A stretch of 60,160 nucleotides of DNA. Origin: Streptococcus sp. S784/96/1. Its GTDB lineage: Bacteria > Bacillota > Bacilli > Lactobacillales > Streptococcaceae. This document shows, one piece after another, positions 48,163-58,000 of the stretch; the first letter of the stretch is position 1; every line of letters starts with the position of its first letter. The stretch lies in contig NZ_CACVCC010000015.1 in NCBI RefSeq assembly GCF_902729355.1, positions 1 through 60,160 on the forward strand, written 5' to 3'. The notes beneath the pieces were generated by a model, which searched no databases, was not told the origin of the DNA, and saw only the letters and a list, made by a program, of their open reading frames with translations. Made by a program: the position numbers and the translations under genes.

Positions 48163-48258
48163 TTACTTCCCCATATAATGATAAACACTCGCTTTAATGG
48201 TATTGATAAAAGGTAATAAAACGATTACATTAGTTAATAAAACAACTGATAACACCAT
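48163..48258 (-). CDS. Possible 31-residue hydrophobic peptide
   Basis: A frame beginning MVLSVVLLTNVIVLLPF and ending VYHYMGK, one membrane-length helix. A strong AAAAAGGAG lies 37 bases upstream, and the frame stays open back towards it (CFTKIVSK) but without a proper start codon near it; a one-base change may have removed one. It could be a small membrane peptide gene, or its decayed form. Another short frame (17 codons, 48310-48363) lies just upstream. The rest of 48111-48605 holds nothing I can support. Confidence 0.3.
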   Translation of the reverse strand: MVLSVVLLTNVIVLLPFINTIKASVYHYMGK

Positions 48259-48605
48259 TTTTGAAACTATCTTTGTAAAACACTTATATTCTCCTTTTTA
48301 ACAGAACAATTACCTTTCAATATTCTTCTTTTGATCTATCAGATAATCAGTTAAAAGTATCATCCCATAAAAAATACCTTTTTATTATAATTAAAAAGTA
48401 ACTACTCACAGCCAATGAAAAATATTCCTATAATTTTCCCAAAGAACTACAATCCCCTGAACTCCTTTCTAAAAAGTTATCTTATTTTTTGATACCCTCA
48501 CTATACACCTAATTTTCTAAAAATAATTATATTTTTACAACATTTTTATGATACAACAAAAGAGTTGATTACCTTTAATCAAGCATGCAATCTAACACTT
48601 TAGAA

Positions 48606-48990
48606 TGAGAGTAGGACAAAACCTGGACACTGAAACCAAAAACGAGAGTGAGACAAAAATCGTTAAATCGTCACAAAATGACAATGTCGATTGTCCTCGC
48701 TCTCTAGTTTATATGCTTAGGCTGAAACTGTCCACTCCCACATCCGCAAAGCTCCAAAGGTCTAGGAGGTCTGGGAGACCTTTGGAGGTTGGAAATAAGA
48801 TGAAGAAAGTTCATCACATTCGTATAGGATGGCCGCTAACGATTGCGTGGTACTACGAATGAGTGAGAATAATCCAATAGATTATTTTAAAATAAAGAAG
48901 TGTCCAGTTGCAGACTTCCAATCAACCACTGCGTTAATCTGTTATTACCATTAAAAATAGAAGGTTGGGATATTTATGTCCCAACCTCGT
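48606..48990. repeat. Dispersed intergenic repeat, copy B
   Basis: About 385 bases closely related to 8099-8436, beginning with two GAGA-GT-(A/G)GGACAAAA-type units (48608 and 48644) and ending in a hairpin AGGTTGGGA / TCCCAACCT (48963-48987). The middle shares ATTCGTATAGGATGGCCGCT with copy A. Lies between dusB and the tetR-family gene. Confidence 0.85.
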
Positions 48991-49074
48991 TTTTAGATAC
49001 AATTTATTAGAAAATCAGATTGAATAGTATTATTTTTCTAACCTAAAAATCATTTTATCCCAAACTCCTGATAT

Positions 49075-49641
49075 TTACAAATACTTTTCTTTCAAAGCTA
49101 TCATAGTTGTTTCAATAACAGCTAAATTCTGGTTGACTTTGAGAAGAACAATAGCTCCTTGGATAGTTACAATAATCTGCTGAGCTTCTTGGAGGCATTT
49201 TTTCTTTGACCAGTTTGGATGACTGTCATCCAAAACATCTGACAACTTGCTCTGCCATTCTTCCATAAAACCTTGAAGCAGTAAACGAAATTCCTCATCC
49301 TGTGTTGAAAGCTCCACAATGAGGTTACCTACTGGACAGCCATAAAAAATGTCTCCGTCTTGACTTAAATGAAAATCGTAGACCCAATCTAACATGGCTG
49401 AAAGTTTATCTGAAGACGATTTTTCTGATTGGAAAATCCCTTGAAACAATTCTATCCGCCATTGATCTAAAAGCAGTTTAGTTGCGACTACGCCCAACTC
49501 CTTCTTTGATGAAAAATAATGATACAGCTGACCTTTCCCTACACCAGATGCAGTTATAATGTCACTGATTGATGTGGCAACATAGCCTTTGAAATATATA
49601 AGCTCTTGTGCCTTTAATATAATCATATCTCTTACTGCCAT
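49075..49641 (-). CDS. TetR-family transcriptional repressor
   Basis: 188 residues from the ATG with AAAGGA seven bases before it. The N-terminal helix-turn-helix is TSISDIITASGVGKGQLYHYFSSK (read in two parts: SDIITASGVGKGQLYHYF at about 25-45). The helical ligand domain follows, with FYGCPVGNLIVELS near 100 typical of the TetR_C_6 type. The palindromic operator in its own promoter indicates self-repression. No efflux pump or enzyme gene is adjacent, so the main target may be itself or distant. Confidence 0.88.
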   Translation of the reverse strand: MAVRDMIILKAQELIYFKGYVATSISDIITASGVGKGQLYHYFSSKKELGVVATKLLLDQWRIELFQGIFQSEKSSSDKLSAMLDWVYDFHLSQDGDIFYGCPVGNLIVELSTQDEEFRLLLQGFMEEWQSKLSDVLDDSHPNWSKKKCLQEAQQIIVTIQGAIVLLKVNQNLAVIETTMIALKEKYL

Positions 49642-49749
49642 ATCAAGTCCTTTCAAGCTAGTTTCATAAGTGTAAGGAGGGGAGGGGAAATGAAATGTTT
49701 TGATTCCTAAATCACATTTTTTACACGTCACTAGAAGCTAATCATTATA

Positions 49750-49777
49750 ATTGTACCAATTGGTAAAGAAATGTCAA
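49750..49777 (-). promoter_or_regulatory. tetR-family promoter with embedded operator
   Basis: Minus strand TTGACA (complement of 49777-49772), 16-base spacer, TACAAT (complement of 49755-49750). The perfect palindrome TACCAATTGGTA (49754-49765) lies in the spacer and touches the -10, the classic placement for TetR autorepression. Confidence 0.7.
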
Positions 49778-49993
49778 GTCTGTCAAATAACTTATGGTAT
49801 ACATATAAGGAATAAGCCTGCGCTATTTTCTAAAGACACATGATTTTGATATACCATTAGCCAACTGATGTAATACCATCTTCAAGTTAATCCTACTAAG
49901 AATAGTCTTTCAAGTCATAATCATTTGTCATGAAAGCATCTGACTAAAACAACTAAATACCAAATAAATATTTCAATAAAGTGACATCTTTTG

Positions 49994-50022
49994 TTGATTT
50001 TGAAATATTTTTGTAACATAAT
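49994..50022 (+). promoter_or_regulatory. Promoter of the DUF6287-like lipoprotein gene
   Basis: TTGATT (49994-49999), 17-base spacer, CATAAT (50017-50022). A short ACATAATGT palindrome covers the -10. Confidence 0.55.
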
Positions 50023-50058
50023 GTAATCAAAACAACACAATAACCAAGGAGTATCCTT

Positions 50059-50670
50059 ATGAAAATCAGCCCAAAAGCAACTACTATTGTCCTCCTAACT
50101 AGTCTCTTCCTCTTAGGAGCTTGTGGAAAAAAGAAGAGTGAATCTGCCAATAACCAGTACACTGTTCAAAGCAGCAAAGTCGCTACTAAAAAATCTGAAA
50201 AATCTTCTTCAACTGCTAAAAGCTCCTCAAAAGCAACTGAGGGAAGCCCAGAAAACACTTTAGCTAGTAGCTTTAGCAATGCAGAAACGCAAGCAACTAC
50301 CAGCCAGTCTCAGATTGTAAAACCAGCTAATACTAGCTCTTCTATTGATGTTGATGCCCTTATCAATGATGACTTGACAACCATCGTAGGGGATTGGTCT
50401 AATGACCTAGGGGAAACGATTACCATCAATCCAGATCGACAAGTAACAAGTACACATCGAACAGCAACACTCCAAATCTCTCCAGGGGAAGCCCGTGACA
50501 ATTGTTACTTCTCAGGTATTGGAGATCCTACACAATTAGTCGGAGGAGCCGGTTTTATCGTTATTCCAGCTGAAGTTCCAAACCCACATTTTGGAGATGT
50601 CACCGATTTTGATCGTATCCTTATTGGACAATCTGTCGCTGCTGATGAACACCCATTTACACGAAATTAA
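50059..50670 (+). CDS. Surface lipoprotein with Ser-rich linker and DUF6287-like domain
   Basis: 203 residues. Signal and lipobox LLGACGKKK (Cys about 22). A Ser/Lys/Thr-rich linker (about 23-90) spans the wall. A C-terminal domain follows with TIVGDWSNDLGETITINPD near 115, the GxW pattern I associate with DUF6287 streptococcal lipoproteins. AAGGAG precedes the ATG. Secreted and lipid-anchored; function unknown. Single gene facing clpC across a shared terminator. Confidence 0.8.
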   Translation: MKISPKATTIVLLTSLFLLGACGKKKSESANNQYTVQSSKVATKKSEKSSSTAKSSSKATEGSPENTLASSFSNAETQATTSQSQIVKPANTSSSIDVDALINDDLTTIVGDWSNDLGETITINPDRQVTSTHRTATLQISPGEARDNCYFSGIGDPTQLVGGAGFIVIPAEVPNPHFGDVTDFDRILIGQSVAADEHPFTRN

Positions 50671-50714
50671 GCAGTAAAATGAAAAGCATAAAATCTCAAT
50701 TTCTATAAAATATT

Positions 50715-50745
50715 AAAACCGCTAAGATGAACTCCTAGCGGTTTT
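50715..50745. terminator. Bidirectional terminator between the lipoprotein gene and clpC
   Basis: AAAACCGCTA (50715-50724) pairs with TAGCGGTTTT (50736-50745). Confidence 0.85.
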
Positions 50746-50751
50746 ATTTGC

Positions 50752-53196
50752 TTATACAATCTCAAACTTTAATTTACCTTTAGACAAACCAACCTTCAAG
50801 GTTTGTCCTTGGACTAGCTCATCAGCTAAGATCAGTTCTGATAACTTATCTTCAACTTCTGTTTGGATAGTTCGACGAAGTGGACGAGCACCCATTTCAA
50901 TATCATAGCCATCTTGTGCCAAATATTTGAGGGCTGCAGGCTGAAATTTTAGGGTGATACCCTTATTCGCCAAAACTTTCACAAGAGGTTGCACCATAAT
51001 CGTTACAATCTCACGCATATGCGCTTCATCAAGGCTGTGGAAAACAACTTTCTCATCAATACGGTTGATAAACTCTGGACGATAAGCTTTCTTCAATTCT
51101 TCAAGAATCCGTTTTTCCATTGCCTGATGATTGTGAGAGATAGCTTGAGCTCCAAATCCAACTGTCTTATCATCACGTAATGCAGTAGCTCCAAGATTTG
51201 AGGTCATGATGATAATGGTATTTGAAAAATCAACCTTGCGGCCACGACTATCTGTCAAGACACCGTCATCGAGAACCTGTAAAAGCACATTGAAGATATC
51301 TGGGTGGGCTTTTTCAACCTCATCAAACAATAACACTGAATAAGGTTTGTTGCGAACTTTCTCAGTTAATTCACCACCCTCATCGTAACCAACATAACCA
51401 GGAGGGGCACCATTAAGACGACTCGCCGCAAATTTTTCCATATATTCTGACATGTCAAAACGAATGAGTGCCGATTCATCATTAAACAACACTTCTGCTA
51501 ACGCTTTGGCTAATTCCGTCTTACCAACTCCAGTTGGTCCTAAGAACATGAAAGAGCCGATTGGACGTTTACCTGTACGAATCCCCGACTGATTACGACG
51601 AATAGCACGGCTAATAGCAGACACTGCCGCATCTTGTCCAACCACACGTTTATGGAGCTCTGTCTCCAAGTTCAAGTATTTCTTACTATCTGCTTGGCTT
51701 AATTTTTCCACAGGAATACCTGATAAACGGCTAAGAGTCGTTAAAATGTGTTCTTCTGTTACTGAAATTGCTGGACGAACATCATTTTTTTGCGATTCTT
51801 TCAATAATTGACCAACGCGTTTTAAATCACCAGTAAGAAGAGCTTCGTCAATTGGGTTAAGAGTCTCTTGGACTTCTTTTTTAGTCATAATCTGAACAGT
51901 GGCGCTAGCCTCATCAAGCAAATCAATCGCCGAATCTGGTAACTGCTTACTGGTTAAATAACGATGCGCAGCTTTAACCGCAGTGACAATAGCTTCATCA
52001 GAAATAGAAACATGGTGAAAAGTTTCATAACTTGGTCTAAGTCCCTTTAAAATAGCTACTGCATCAGCTTGACTCGGCTCTTCAATCACAACTTTAGCAA
52101 AGCGTCGTGAAAGGGCTGCATCTTTTTCTAGATGTTTCTGATACTCAGACTGAGTAGTGGCTCCAACCATGTGAAGAGTTCCGCGTGAAAGGGCAGGTTT
52201 TAAGATATTGGCTGCATCAAGCGTTCCATCAACACCACTACCAGTTCCCATTATCGTATGCAATTCATCAATAAAGAGGATGATTTTACCATCTGTTTCA
52301 ATGTCTTCGATAATCTGATTCATGCGCTCTTCAAAGTCACCTCTGAAGCGTGTTCCTGCAACAACAGACATCATATCAAGCTCTAAAACTCTCATTTCTT
52401 GAAGCTCATATGGAATCTTACCGGTAGCGATTCGTTGCGCAAGCCCGTAAGCTAGAGCTGTTTTTCCGACGCCGGCATCACCAACTAAAACAGGATTATT
52501 TTTAGTCTTACGGCTCAGTACCTGAATCATACGAGTGATTTCTTTATCACGTCCAATAACAGGATCTAAAAGCCCTTGTTCTGCCATTGCTGACAAATCT
52601 CGCGTAAAATCAGACAATTCTCCTGCAGTTGAAGGTGGCTTCATCATGTCAGAGAAGCTACCGCCTGCTTTAATCTTTTTAGGTTTTCTAAGTCCATGGA
52701 TAGCTTTTAAATCCTCTTTAGAGATTCCAGCATGACGTTCTAACGTTTTCCTGAGGTCAATCAAACGAAGCGAATTGCCATCATCCTTCACTTTAAATCC
52801 AGCTAATTCTAAAATACGGGTTGCTAACAAATCCACATTAACCAAAATCGCAAAAAGAACATGCTCTGTTCCAACTTCATCATTGTTCATGACTTTGGAA
52901 ATAGCAGAAGCGTACTCTAGAACTTCTCTCAAAGCTTTGGAAGTCGGACGAAGAAGATCACTCCTTTTTATATTATCCTGCGGAGCTTTTCCTATAGCCA
53001 AAATAGCTGCCGCTTCATACTCTTCTAAGGAAATTTCTCCCTCATACTCTGCAAAACTTAATCCTGCAACTGAGTCATGCAACATAACCATCCCTAGAAG
53101 TACATGCCAGGTCTCCAAATAAGCACTATTATAACGGGCAGCCTGCTCCTGACCTAGGCGGAGAGCTTCCTTCATTTTTAACGAATATTCAACCAT
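50752..53196 (-). CDS. clpC: ClpC ATPase (Hsp100/Clp)
   Basis: 814 residues. Clp N-domain (1-145) and two AAA+ modules: first Walker A GDAGVGKTALA near 238, Walker B ILFIDELHT near 305; second Walker A GPTGVGKTELAKA near 545, Walker B VLLFDEVEKAHPD near 620. A short middle linker with a UVR-like stretch (about 430-455) rather than the long ClpB propeller identifies ClpC. It unfolds proteins for ClpP. It follows ctsR by two bases, both under CtsR control. Confidence 0.96.
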   Translation of the reverse strand: MVEYSLKMKEALRLGQEQAARYNSAYLETWHVLLGMVMLHDSVAGLSFAEYEGEISLEEYEAAAILAIGKAPQDNIKRSDLLRPTSKALREVLEYASAISKVMNNDEVGTEHVLFAILVNVDLLATRILELAGFKVKDDGNSLRLIDLRKTLERHAGISKEDLKAIHGLRKPKKIKAGGSFSDMMKPPSTAGELSDFTRDLSAMAEQGLLDPVIGRDKEITRMIQVLSRKTKNNPVLVGDAGVGKTALAYGLAQRIATGKIPYELQEMRVLELDMMSVVAGTRFRGDFEERMNQIIEDIETDGKIILFIDELHTIMGTGSGVDGTLDAANILKPALSRGTLHMVGATTQSEYQKHLEKDAALSRRFAKVVIEEPSQADAVAILKGLRPSYETFHHVSISDEAIVTAVKAAHRYLTSKQLPDSAIDLLDEASATVQIMTKKEVQETLNPIDEALLTGDLKRVGQLLKESQKNDVRPAISVTEEHILTTLSRLSGIPVEKLSQADSKKYLNLETELHKRVVGQDAAVSAISRAIRRNQSGIRTGKRPIGSFMFLGPTGVGKTELAKALAEVLFNDESALIRFDMSEYMEKFAASRLNGAPPGYVGYDEGGELTEKVRNKPYSVLLFDEVEKAHPDIFNVLLQVLDDGVLTDSRGRKVDFSNTIIIMTSNLGATALRDDKTVGFGAQAISHNHQAMEKRILEELKKAYRPEFINRIDEKVVFHSLDEAHMREIVTIMVQPLVKVLANKGITLKFQPAALKYLAQDGYDIEMGARPLRRTIQTEVEDKLSELILADELVQGQTLKVGLSKGKLKFEIV

Positions 53197-53198
53197 AC

Positions 53199-53654
53199 TT
53201 ATCCTTTTCTATCTAATCTTTGAAGAAGTGTACGAAGTTGTCTCGCGCGAATCTGATTCGCATTAACACCTAGAATCTCATCACTACAAACTCCCAATAA
53301 AATATTTCCTTCACGCTCTGTGATGACGCCTTGATCATAGAGAAGTTGCATTAAATCAGCAAATATTTGTTCCGTTGGATTTTGGCAATACTTACTTAGT
53401 AAGTCACCTAAAAAATGGTGCTGATCGGAAAAAGCAACCTTAACAATACGGATGTAACCACCGCCACCTCTTTTACTTTCTACCACATAGCCGCGACTTT
53501 CTGTAAACCGTGTCTTAATCACATAATTAATTTGGCTAGGAACCACTTGAAATGATTCCGCCAATTGGGAGCGCTGAATCTCTGCAACACCCGTTTGAGC
53601 TAGTAGGCGTTTGATATGCTCTTCAATATAATCAGAAGTGTTTTTTAGGACCAT
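53199..53654 (-). CDS. ctsR: CtsR heat-shock repressor
   Basis: 151 residues. N-terminal winged helix (LAESFQVVPSQINYVIKTRF, about 27-46) with the conserved ESKRGGGGYIRI glycine-rich wing near 58-70, whose arginine region senses temperature in this family. It represses clp genes. First gene of the ctsR-clpC operon; mcsA and mcsB are absent, as in other streptococci. GGAGGGG is placed well before the start. Confidence 0.96.
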   Translation of the reverse strand: MVLKNTSDYIEEHIKRLLAQTGVAEIQRSQLAESFQVVPSQINYVIKTRFTESRGYVVESKRGGGGYIRIVKVAFSDQHHFLGDLLSKYCQNPTEQIFADLMQLLYDQGVITEREGNILLGVCSDEILGVNANQIRARQLRTLLQRLDRKG

Positions 53655-53729
53655 AACCCCTCCTTTTACATAATCAATTTAAAACTAAACCGCATTGTTT
53701 CTGTGATACTCTTAAAAACAGTTCTATAT

Positions 53730-53754
53730 TTTGACTAATACTGACCTTATTATA
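53730..53754 (-). promoter_or_regulatory. ctsR promoter with CtsR operator
   Basis: Minus strand TATAAT (complement of 53754-53749) followed at once by GGTCAGTATTAGTCAAA (complement of 53746-53730), a good match to the CtsR heptad repeat GGTCAAA-NNN-GGTCAAA. A -35 TTCAAA lies 17 bases upstream of the -10. Confidence 0.85.
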
Positions 53755-53801
53755 GCAAATTTCTAACCATTTTTGAACTATTAGACTTATAGTTGACGAA
53801 A

Positions 53802-53823
53802 AAAAGGAGACTTAGCTCCTTTT
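53802..53823 (-). terminator. Terminator of the DUF1033 gene
   Basis: AAAAGGAG (53802-53809) pairs with CTCCTTTT (53816-53823). Confidence 0.8.
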
Positions 53824-53824
53824 A

Positions 53825-54187
53825 TTAACCTAATGCGCATGCTGAAGGAAATTTCGGCTGATCATTTGCTTCTTCCAACAACTTATCATGACACCCTACT
53901 GGTAGAATTTCAAAATCTTTGAGTAGAGCAATAGAGTGGTACTGCTGTAAATTTTCATCACACTCTTCACACCAGCGTTGTTCATTAACGTCCCAAAAAG
54001 TAGCCAAAAAACTAGATCGACTTTCAAAGCTAGGAAACACCTTTTTTAATCTTTGCAGCAGTTCAAGATACTCTTTCACAGCAACATTAAAATCTTGAAA
54101 TTCTTGCAAGGAGACAATATCATTCTTCCAATCCTCTAAAAACCACCAGGGTTCAAAATCCCCATATAATTTAATAATTTGATACAT
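53825..54187 (-). CDS. DUF1033 family protein
   Basis: 120 residues, cytoplasmic, rich in aromatic residues. The YGDFEPWWFLEDWKNDIV start and the RWCEECDENLQQYHSIALLK segment match the DUF1033 proteins of streptococci and relatives. There is no known function. It lies upstream of ctsR-clpC on the same strand with its own terminator between. Confidence 0.85.
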   Translation of the reverse strand: MYQIIKLYGDFEPWWFLEDWKNDIVSLQEFQDFNVAVKEYLELLQRLKKVFPSFESRSSFLATFWDVNEQRWCEECDENLQQYHSIALLKDFEILPVGCHDKLLEEANDQPKFPSACALG

Positions 54188-54649
54188 AATACATTCCTTA
54201 TCGTTTGACCTATTATATAAGATTTTTGTCTGTATTGGAAAAGATTTGCTCAGAGAGAACGTATTCCTTAAAATAATCTAAATCTCTGGAAAGAGATACA
54301 GACCAACAAATACTCTATCTTAGACTTTTCAAATCAAAGCGCAGCTTTTCTTTTGAAAAAATGAATACATTGAAATAATGCTAAAATGCAACATTCTTTA
54401 TAATACTAATTTAGATTTTTTAGTATTTTTGTTAGCAATTCTCCTAATATGGCGTGGATGCTCCTACGAAATTCCTTCTTCTTGGCAAGGCTAGCTCTCC
54501 TCGCTATATCATTTTAAACTCAGACTGAAACCAGCCACCGGACAGTTTGAGTTTACCACTACGGAAAGTGCTAGTTGTGGCGATTTTGCCGCCTGTAAGG
54601 AGTGGAGAAAATACCAGTAATGGGAGATTAGGAAACAACTCCATATTGA
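54188..54649. repeat. Gene-free stretch with degenerate repeat remnant
   Basis: No supportable gene. Within it, about 54440-54620 carries phrases related to the dispersed repeat (CTCAGACTGAAACCAGCCACC; GACAGTTT), suggesting a third, degraded relative, followed by the IS1182-like remnant. Confidence 0.4.
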
Positions 54650-54655
54650 AAAGAA

Positions 54656-54872
54656 ATGAATTGTAACACTAAGACAATTTATCTTCAACAAGATTACTAT
54701 TTTAAAGAAAATGCAAAGCATTGCTATAAGATAGAATCAAAAAATGCGAAACTGAAATACAGATATTCTCTTGATGTGGTTATGGCTCAGGTCTTTTCAA
54801 CATGGAATTACAAGCAACCACAGCGATTTTTGTGGCTAATATGAAATGGATTATGACTCTTATCAATCAAAA
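54656..54872 (+). pseudogene. IS1182-family-like transposase, C-terminal remnant with frameshift
   Basis: Reads YYFKENAKHCYKIESKNAKL, then DVVMA; after a one-base loss near 54787 the next frame continues SGLFNMELQATTAIFVANMK and ends MTLINQK at 54872. The pattern (YKIE.KN.ELK ... SGL..M.IQ...AIF..N.K.I.KL) resembles the C-terminus of IS1182-type transposases. Only about 70 codons remain. Confidence 0.55.
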
Positions 54873-54884
54873 ATAGGGCAAAGC

Positions 54885-54930
54885 AAAGAGGAATCTACCC
54901 AAATAGTAGGAGATAGATTCCTCTTTTTTT
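54885..54930 (+). terminator. Hairpin terminator after the transposase remnant
   Basis: AAAGAGGAATCTA (54885-54897) pairs with TAGATTCCTCTTT (54914-54926), then a T run. Confidence 0.75.
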
Positions 54931-55007
54931 TATTTTATTGAAGCTATAAAGACGACTTTTTCAGTGGGTTCGCAAACTTATCCTCTCTTGACGTTAGAAT
55001 AGTCAAT

Positions 55008-55029
55008 TCACTACAGTTGACAAAGATTC
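55008..55029. mobile_element. Remnant of an ISL3-family end
   Basis: CACTACAGTTGACAAAG at 55009-55025 is identical to 101-117 in the ISL3 end at the start of the window, but the outer GAGCC is lost (reads ATTCG). A scar of an earlier element. Confidence 0.55.
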
Positions 55030-55072
55030 GAAAGCCGTAGCACAGAAATTGAAGTTTCTAGATAATCATCTC

Positions 55073-58000
55073 TTAGTCTTCTTTGCGACGGAAGAAGCCT
55101 GCAATCCCAAAGATAGCTAACATAGTTACTCCCGCTAAACCTAATGGAGACCCACTGTCACCTGTACTTGGAAGGGGTTGACCAGTTGGAGTTACCGTCG
55201 TAGTTGCTTGATTAGGTTTTACTGATGATGGCTCAGTTTCCTTCACTTCTTCATACTCATAGGTAATAACCTGTTTGCCTTCAATTACCTTCCCATTTGA
55301 CGGAGCATCCCCTTCATTTTTACGAATAGCAACTAATCTATAGATTTTGCCATCTTTCTCAATAAGTTTCGGTGCTTCATCTGTATATGGGGTGTCAACC
55401 GGAGTATCTTGTGGTTTAACCGTCCGATGGTTTACGATTTCTGTATCTGTTCCTTTAATGACATACCGAGCAACAACCGAACCTGTCTTCACAACTGGTT
55501 GCTCAACAATTGGTTTATACAGGTAAACAACATGCTGAGTTCCTTCAGTAACAGTTCCTTTAGCTGGAGCACCTGTTTCATCTACTTTAACGAGCTCATA
55601 GCCTTTAAAGGTTTCTGGAGTTGTTACATAGGCCTCACCAACTCTACCATTACGGATAACATCAGTAGTCTTTCTCAAAACCTTGCCGTCGAGGGTCTTA
55701 TGCTCAACTGTTACTGTACCGTTCTTTTCAACTACCGTTTCAACCTTTTTGTAGATGTAAGTAACAGTCTTCTCACCCTCTTCAACTTTACCGTTAGCAT
55801 CTGCGCCTGTTTCGTCAACCTTCACAAAGGTGTAGCTATCGAAGTTACCAACAGAAGTCTGATAGTCTGAGCCAACAGCGCCATCACGAACAACGTCTAC
55901 TGGTCCTGCAAGGACTGTGCCATCTTCTGTGATGTGACGAACAAGAACACTACCTTTCTTAGTTTCTGGGGTTGGAGTTTCTGCAACCTTTTTGTAGATA
56001 TAAGTAACAGTCTTCTCACCCTCTTCAACTTTACCGTTAGCATCTGCACCTGTTTCGTCAACCTTCACAAAGGTGTAGCCATCGAAGTTACCAACAGAAG
56101 TCTGATAGTCTGAGCCAACAGCGCCATCACGAACAACATCTACTGTTCCTGCAAGAACAGTACCATCTTCAGTAATGTGACGAACAAGCACACTACCTTT
56201 CTTAGTTTCTGGGGTTGGTTGGTCAACTTTTGCTACATAGTAGTAGTTAACTTTCTTTGTCGTATTGGCTTCAATCTCACCTGTTTCTTTATCCCCGTCG
56301 GTGTAAGCGTGGGCGCTCGTTTCAGCGGTTACAAGAACATAAGTTTTGCCGTCAACGGTAATTTCTTCTTTTTTCTTAGCTGTTGCATCATAGGTCGAAC
56401 CAGCTTCACCATCTACTACAAGATCTTCTTTTGTAATGGCGTCATTTGCCAGTACTTGGCCGTCCTTATCAACAATATGGTAATGCACTTCTACATTTCC
56501 TTGCTCAGCAACCGGTTGAGGCTCTTCTTTCAACTTGTAAACATAAGTAATAACACGCTCACCTGGAAGAACTTCACCTGAAACAGCATCAATAGCTAAT
56601 TTAAGAGCATCAATCTTAGAGGAGCGTAAGTTGTTATCAAGTGTTACTTCACCAACATTATAGAAACCTTCTGGAGCTAGAACATATGTCTTATCCCCAA
56701 CTTTAATTTCAGCTGGTTTTTCATTATTCTCAGTTGCGTCATATTTCGTACCGACAGGTGCATCTTTTGTATCAACAAATTGAGGTTGTAATTGATTCCC
56801 ATCAGTATCGACATAGTTGACTAAGACAGAGCCTGTTTTTACCTCTGGTTGTTCGATATAGTAATAGTTAACAACTTTTGTTTTGTCCGCCTCAACAAGA
56901 GCCTTATCACCATTTTCAGCATCTCCATCAGTATAAGGCTTAGCACTTGTTTCAGTTGTTACAAGAACATAAGTTTTGCCGTCAACAATAATTTCATCTT
57001 TTTTCTCATCTGTTGCATCATAGGTCGAACCAGCTTCACCATCTACTACAAGATCTTCTTTCGTAACGGCGTCTTTCGTCAGTACTTTACCATCCTTATC
57101 AACAATATGATAATGAACTTCTACGTTTCCTGTTTTTGGAGTATCTGGGATTGGCTCGTACAGGTACACAACATGTTGTGGGTTTTCAGTTACTTTACCT
57201 TCGGCTGGAGCACCTACTGGATCTACTCGAACCAACCGATAACCTGGAAATTCCTCAGAGGTTGTACTGTAAGACGTCCCAATAGAAGCATCTTTTTGGA
57301 CATCTGAAGTAACTTTCAACACTTTCCCATCAACCGTCTTATGCTCAACTGTAACAGAACCTTTTACTTCTTGGTAGACATAAGTAATCGATTTCTCTTT
57401 GTCTGCTTCAATTTTTCCTGAAACAGTATCCGTACCAAGTTGTTTTGTTGTGTCTGTCAAATTATTAACTTCAGATACAGTACCTACTGGATACTCACCG
57501 GCTGGAGCCAAGCGGTAAATTTTTTCACCAACTTTGATTTCAGTCGGTTTTTCATCTTCACTTTGGGCAGTATCATATTTTGAACCTGCATCCCCATTTT
57601 CTGTATCTTTATATGTTGGTTTCAGTTTGATCGTACCGGTAGTATCTGTATAGTTAACGATAACAGAACCTTTTTTTACTTTTTCTAAACGAACTGATAA
57701 ACGGAAGAGGTCAGCGTTAGAAACTTGTGAGAGGCGACCATTAACAACTGCATAATCTGACCATGCTTTGTTAAAGCCATTAGTTCTTCCATTTCTTGTA
57801 AAATCACTCCCTGCTCCAGAAAACATTGAATATGGGGTAGCACTGTGAGAGAGTTTAAAACTCACTTCTGAAACGGTTCCAAGAATACGCACTGAGCCTG
57901 TTCCTGCTGGAACCATATCTGGATAACGTCCAGAACCTGTACCACTTGCATCGGCAGGAACCACTGAACGATTGTATGTATTTTTTTCTGCGGCTTCAAT

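Noticed and set aside
49660..49731. Longer N-terminus for the TetR-family protein
   Set aside because: The extra 30 residues overlap the promoter-proximal region, are not family-like, and the ATG at 49641 has a good ribosome-binding site.
55741..56226. Repeats resembling a CRISPR array
   Set aside because: The units are 243 bases, in frame, and encode protein repeats; they have no short spacers.
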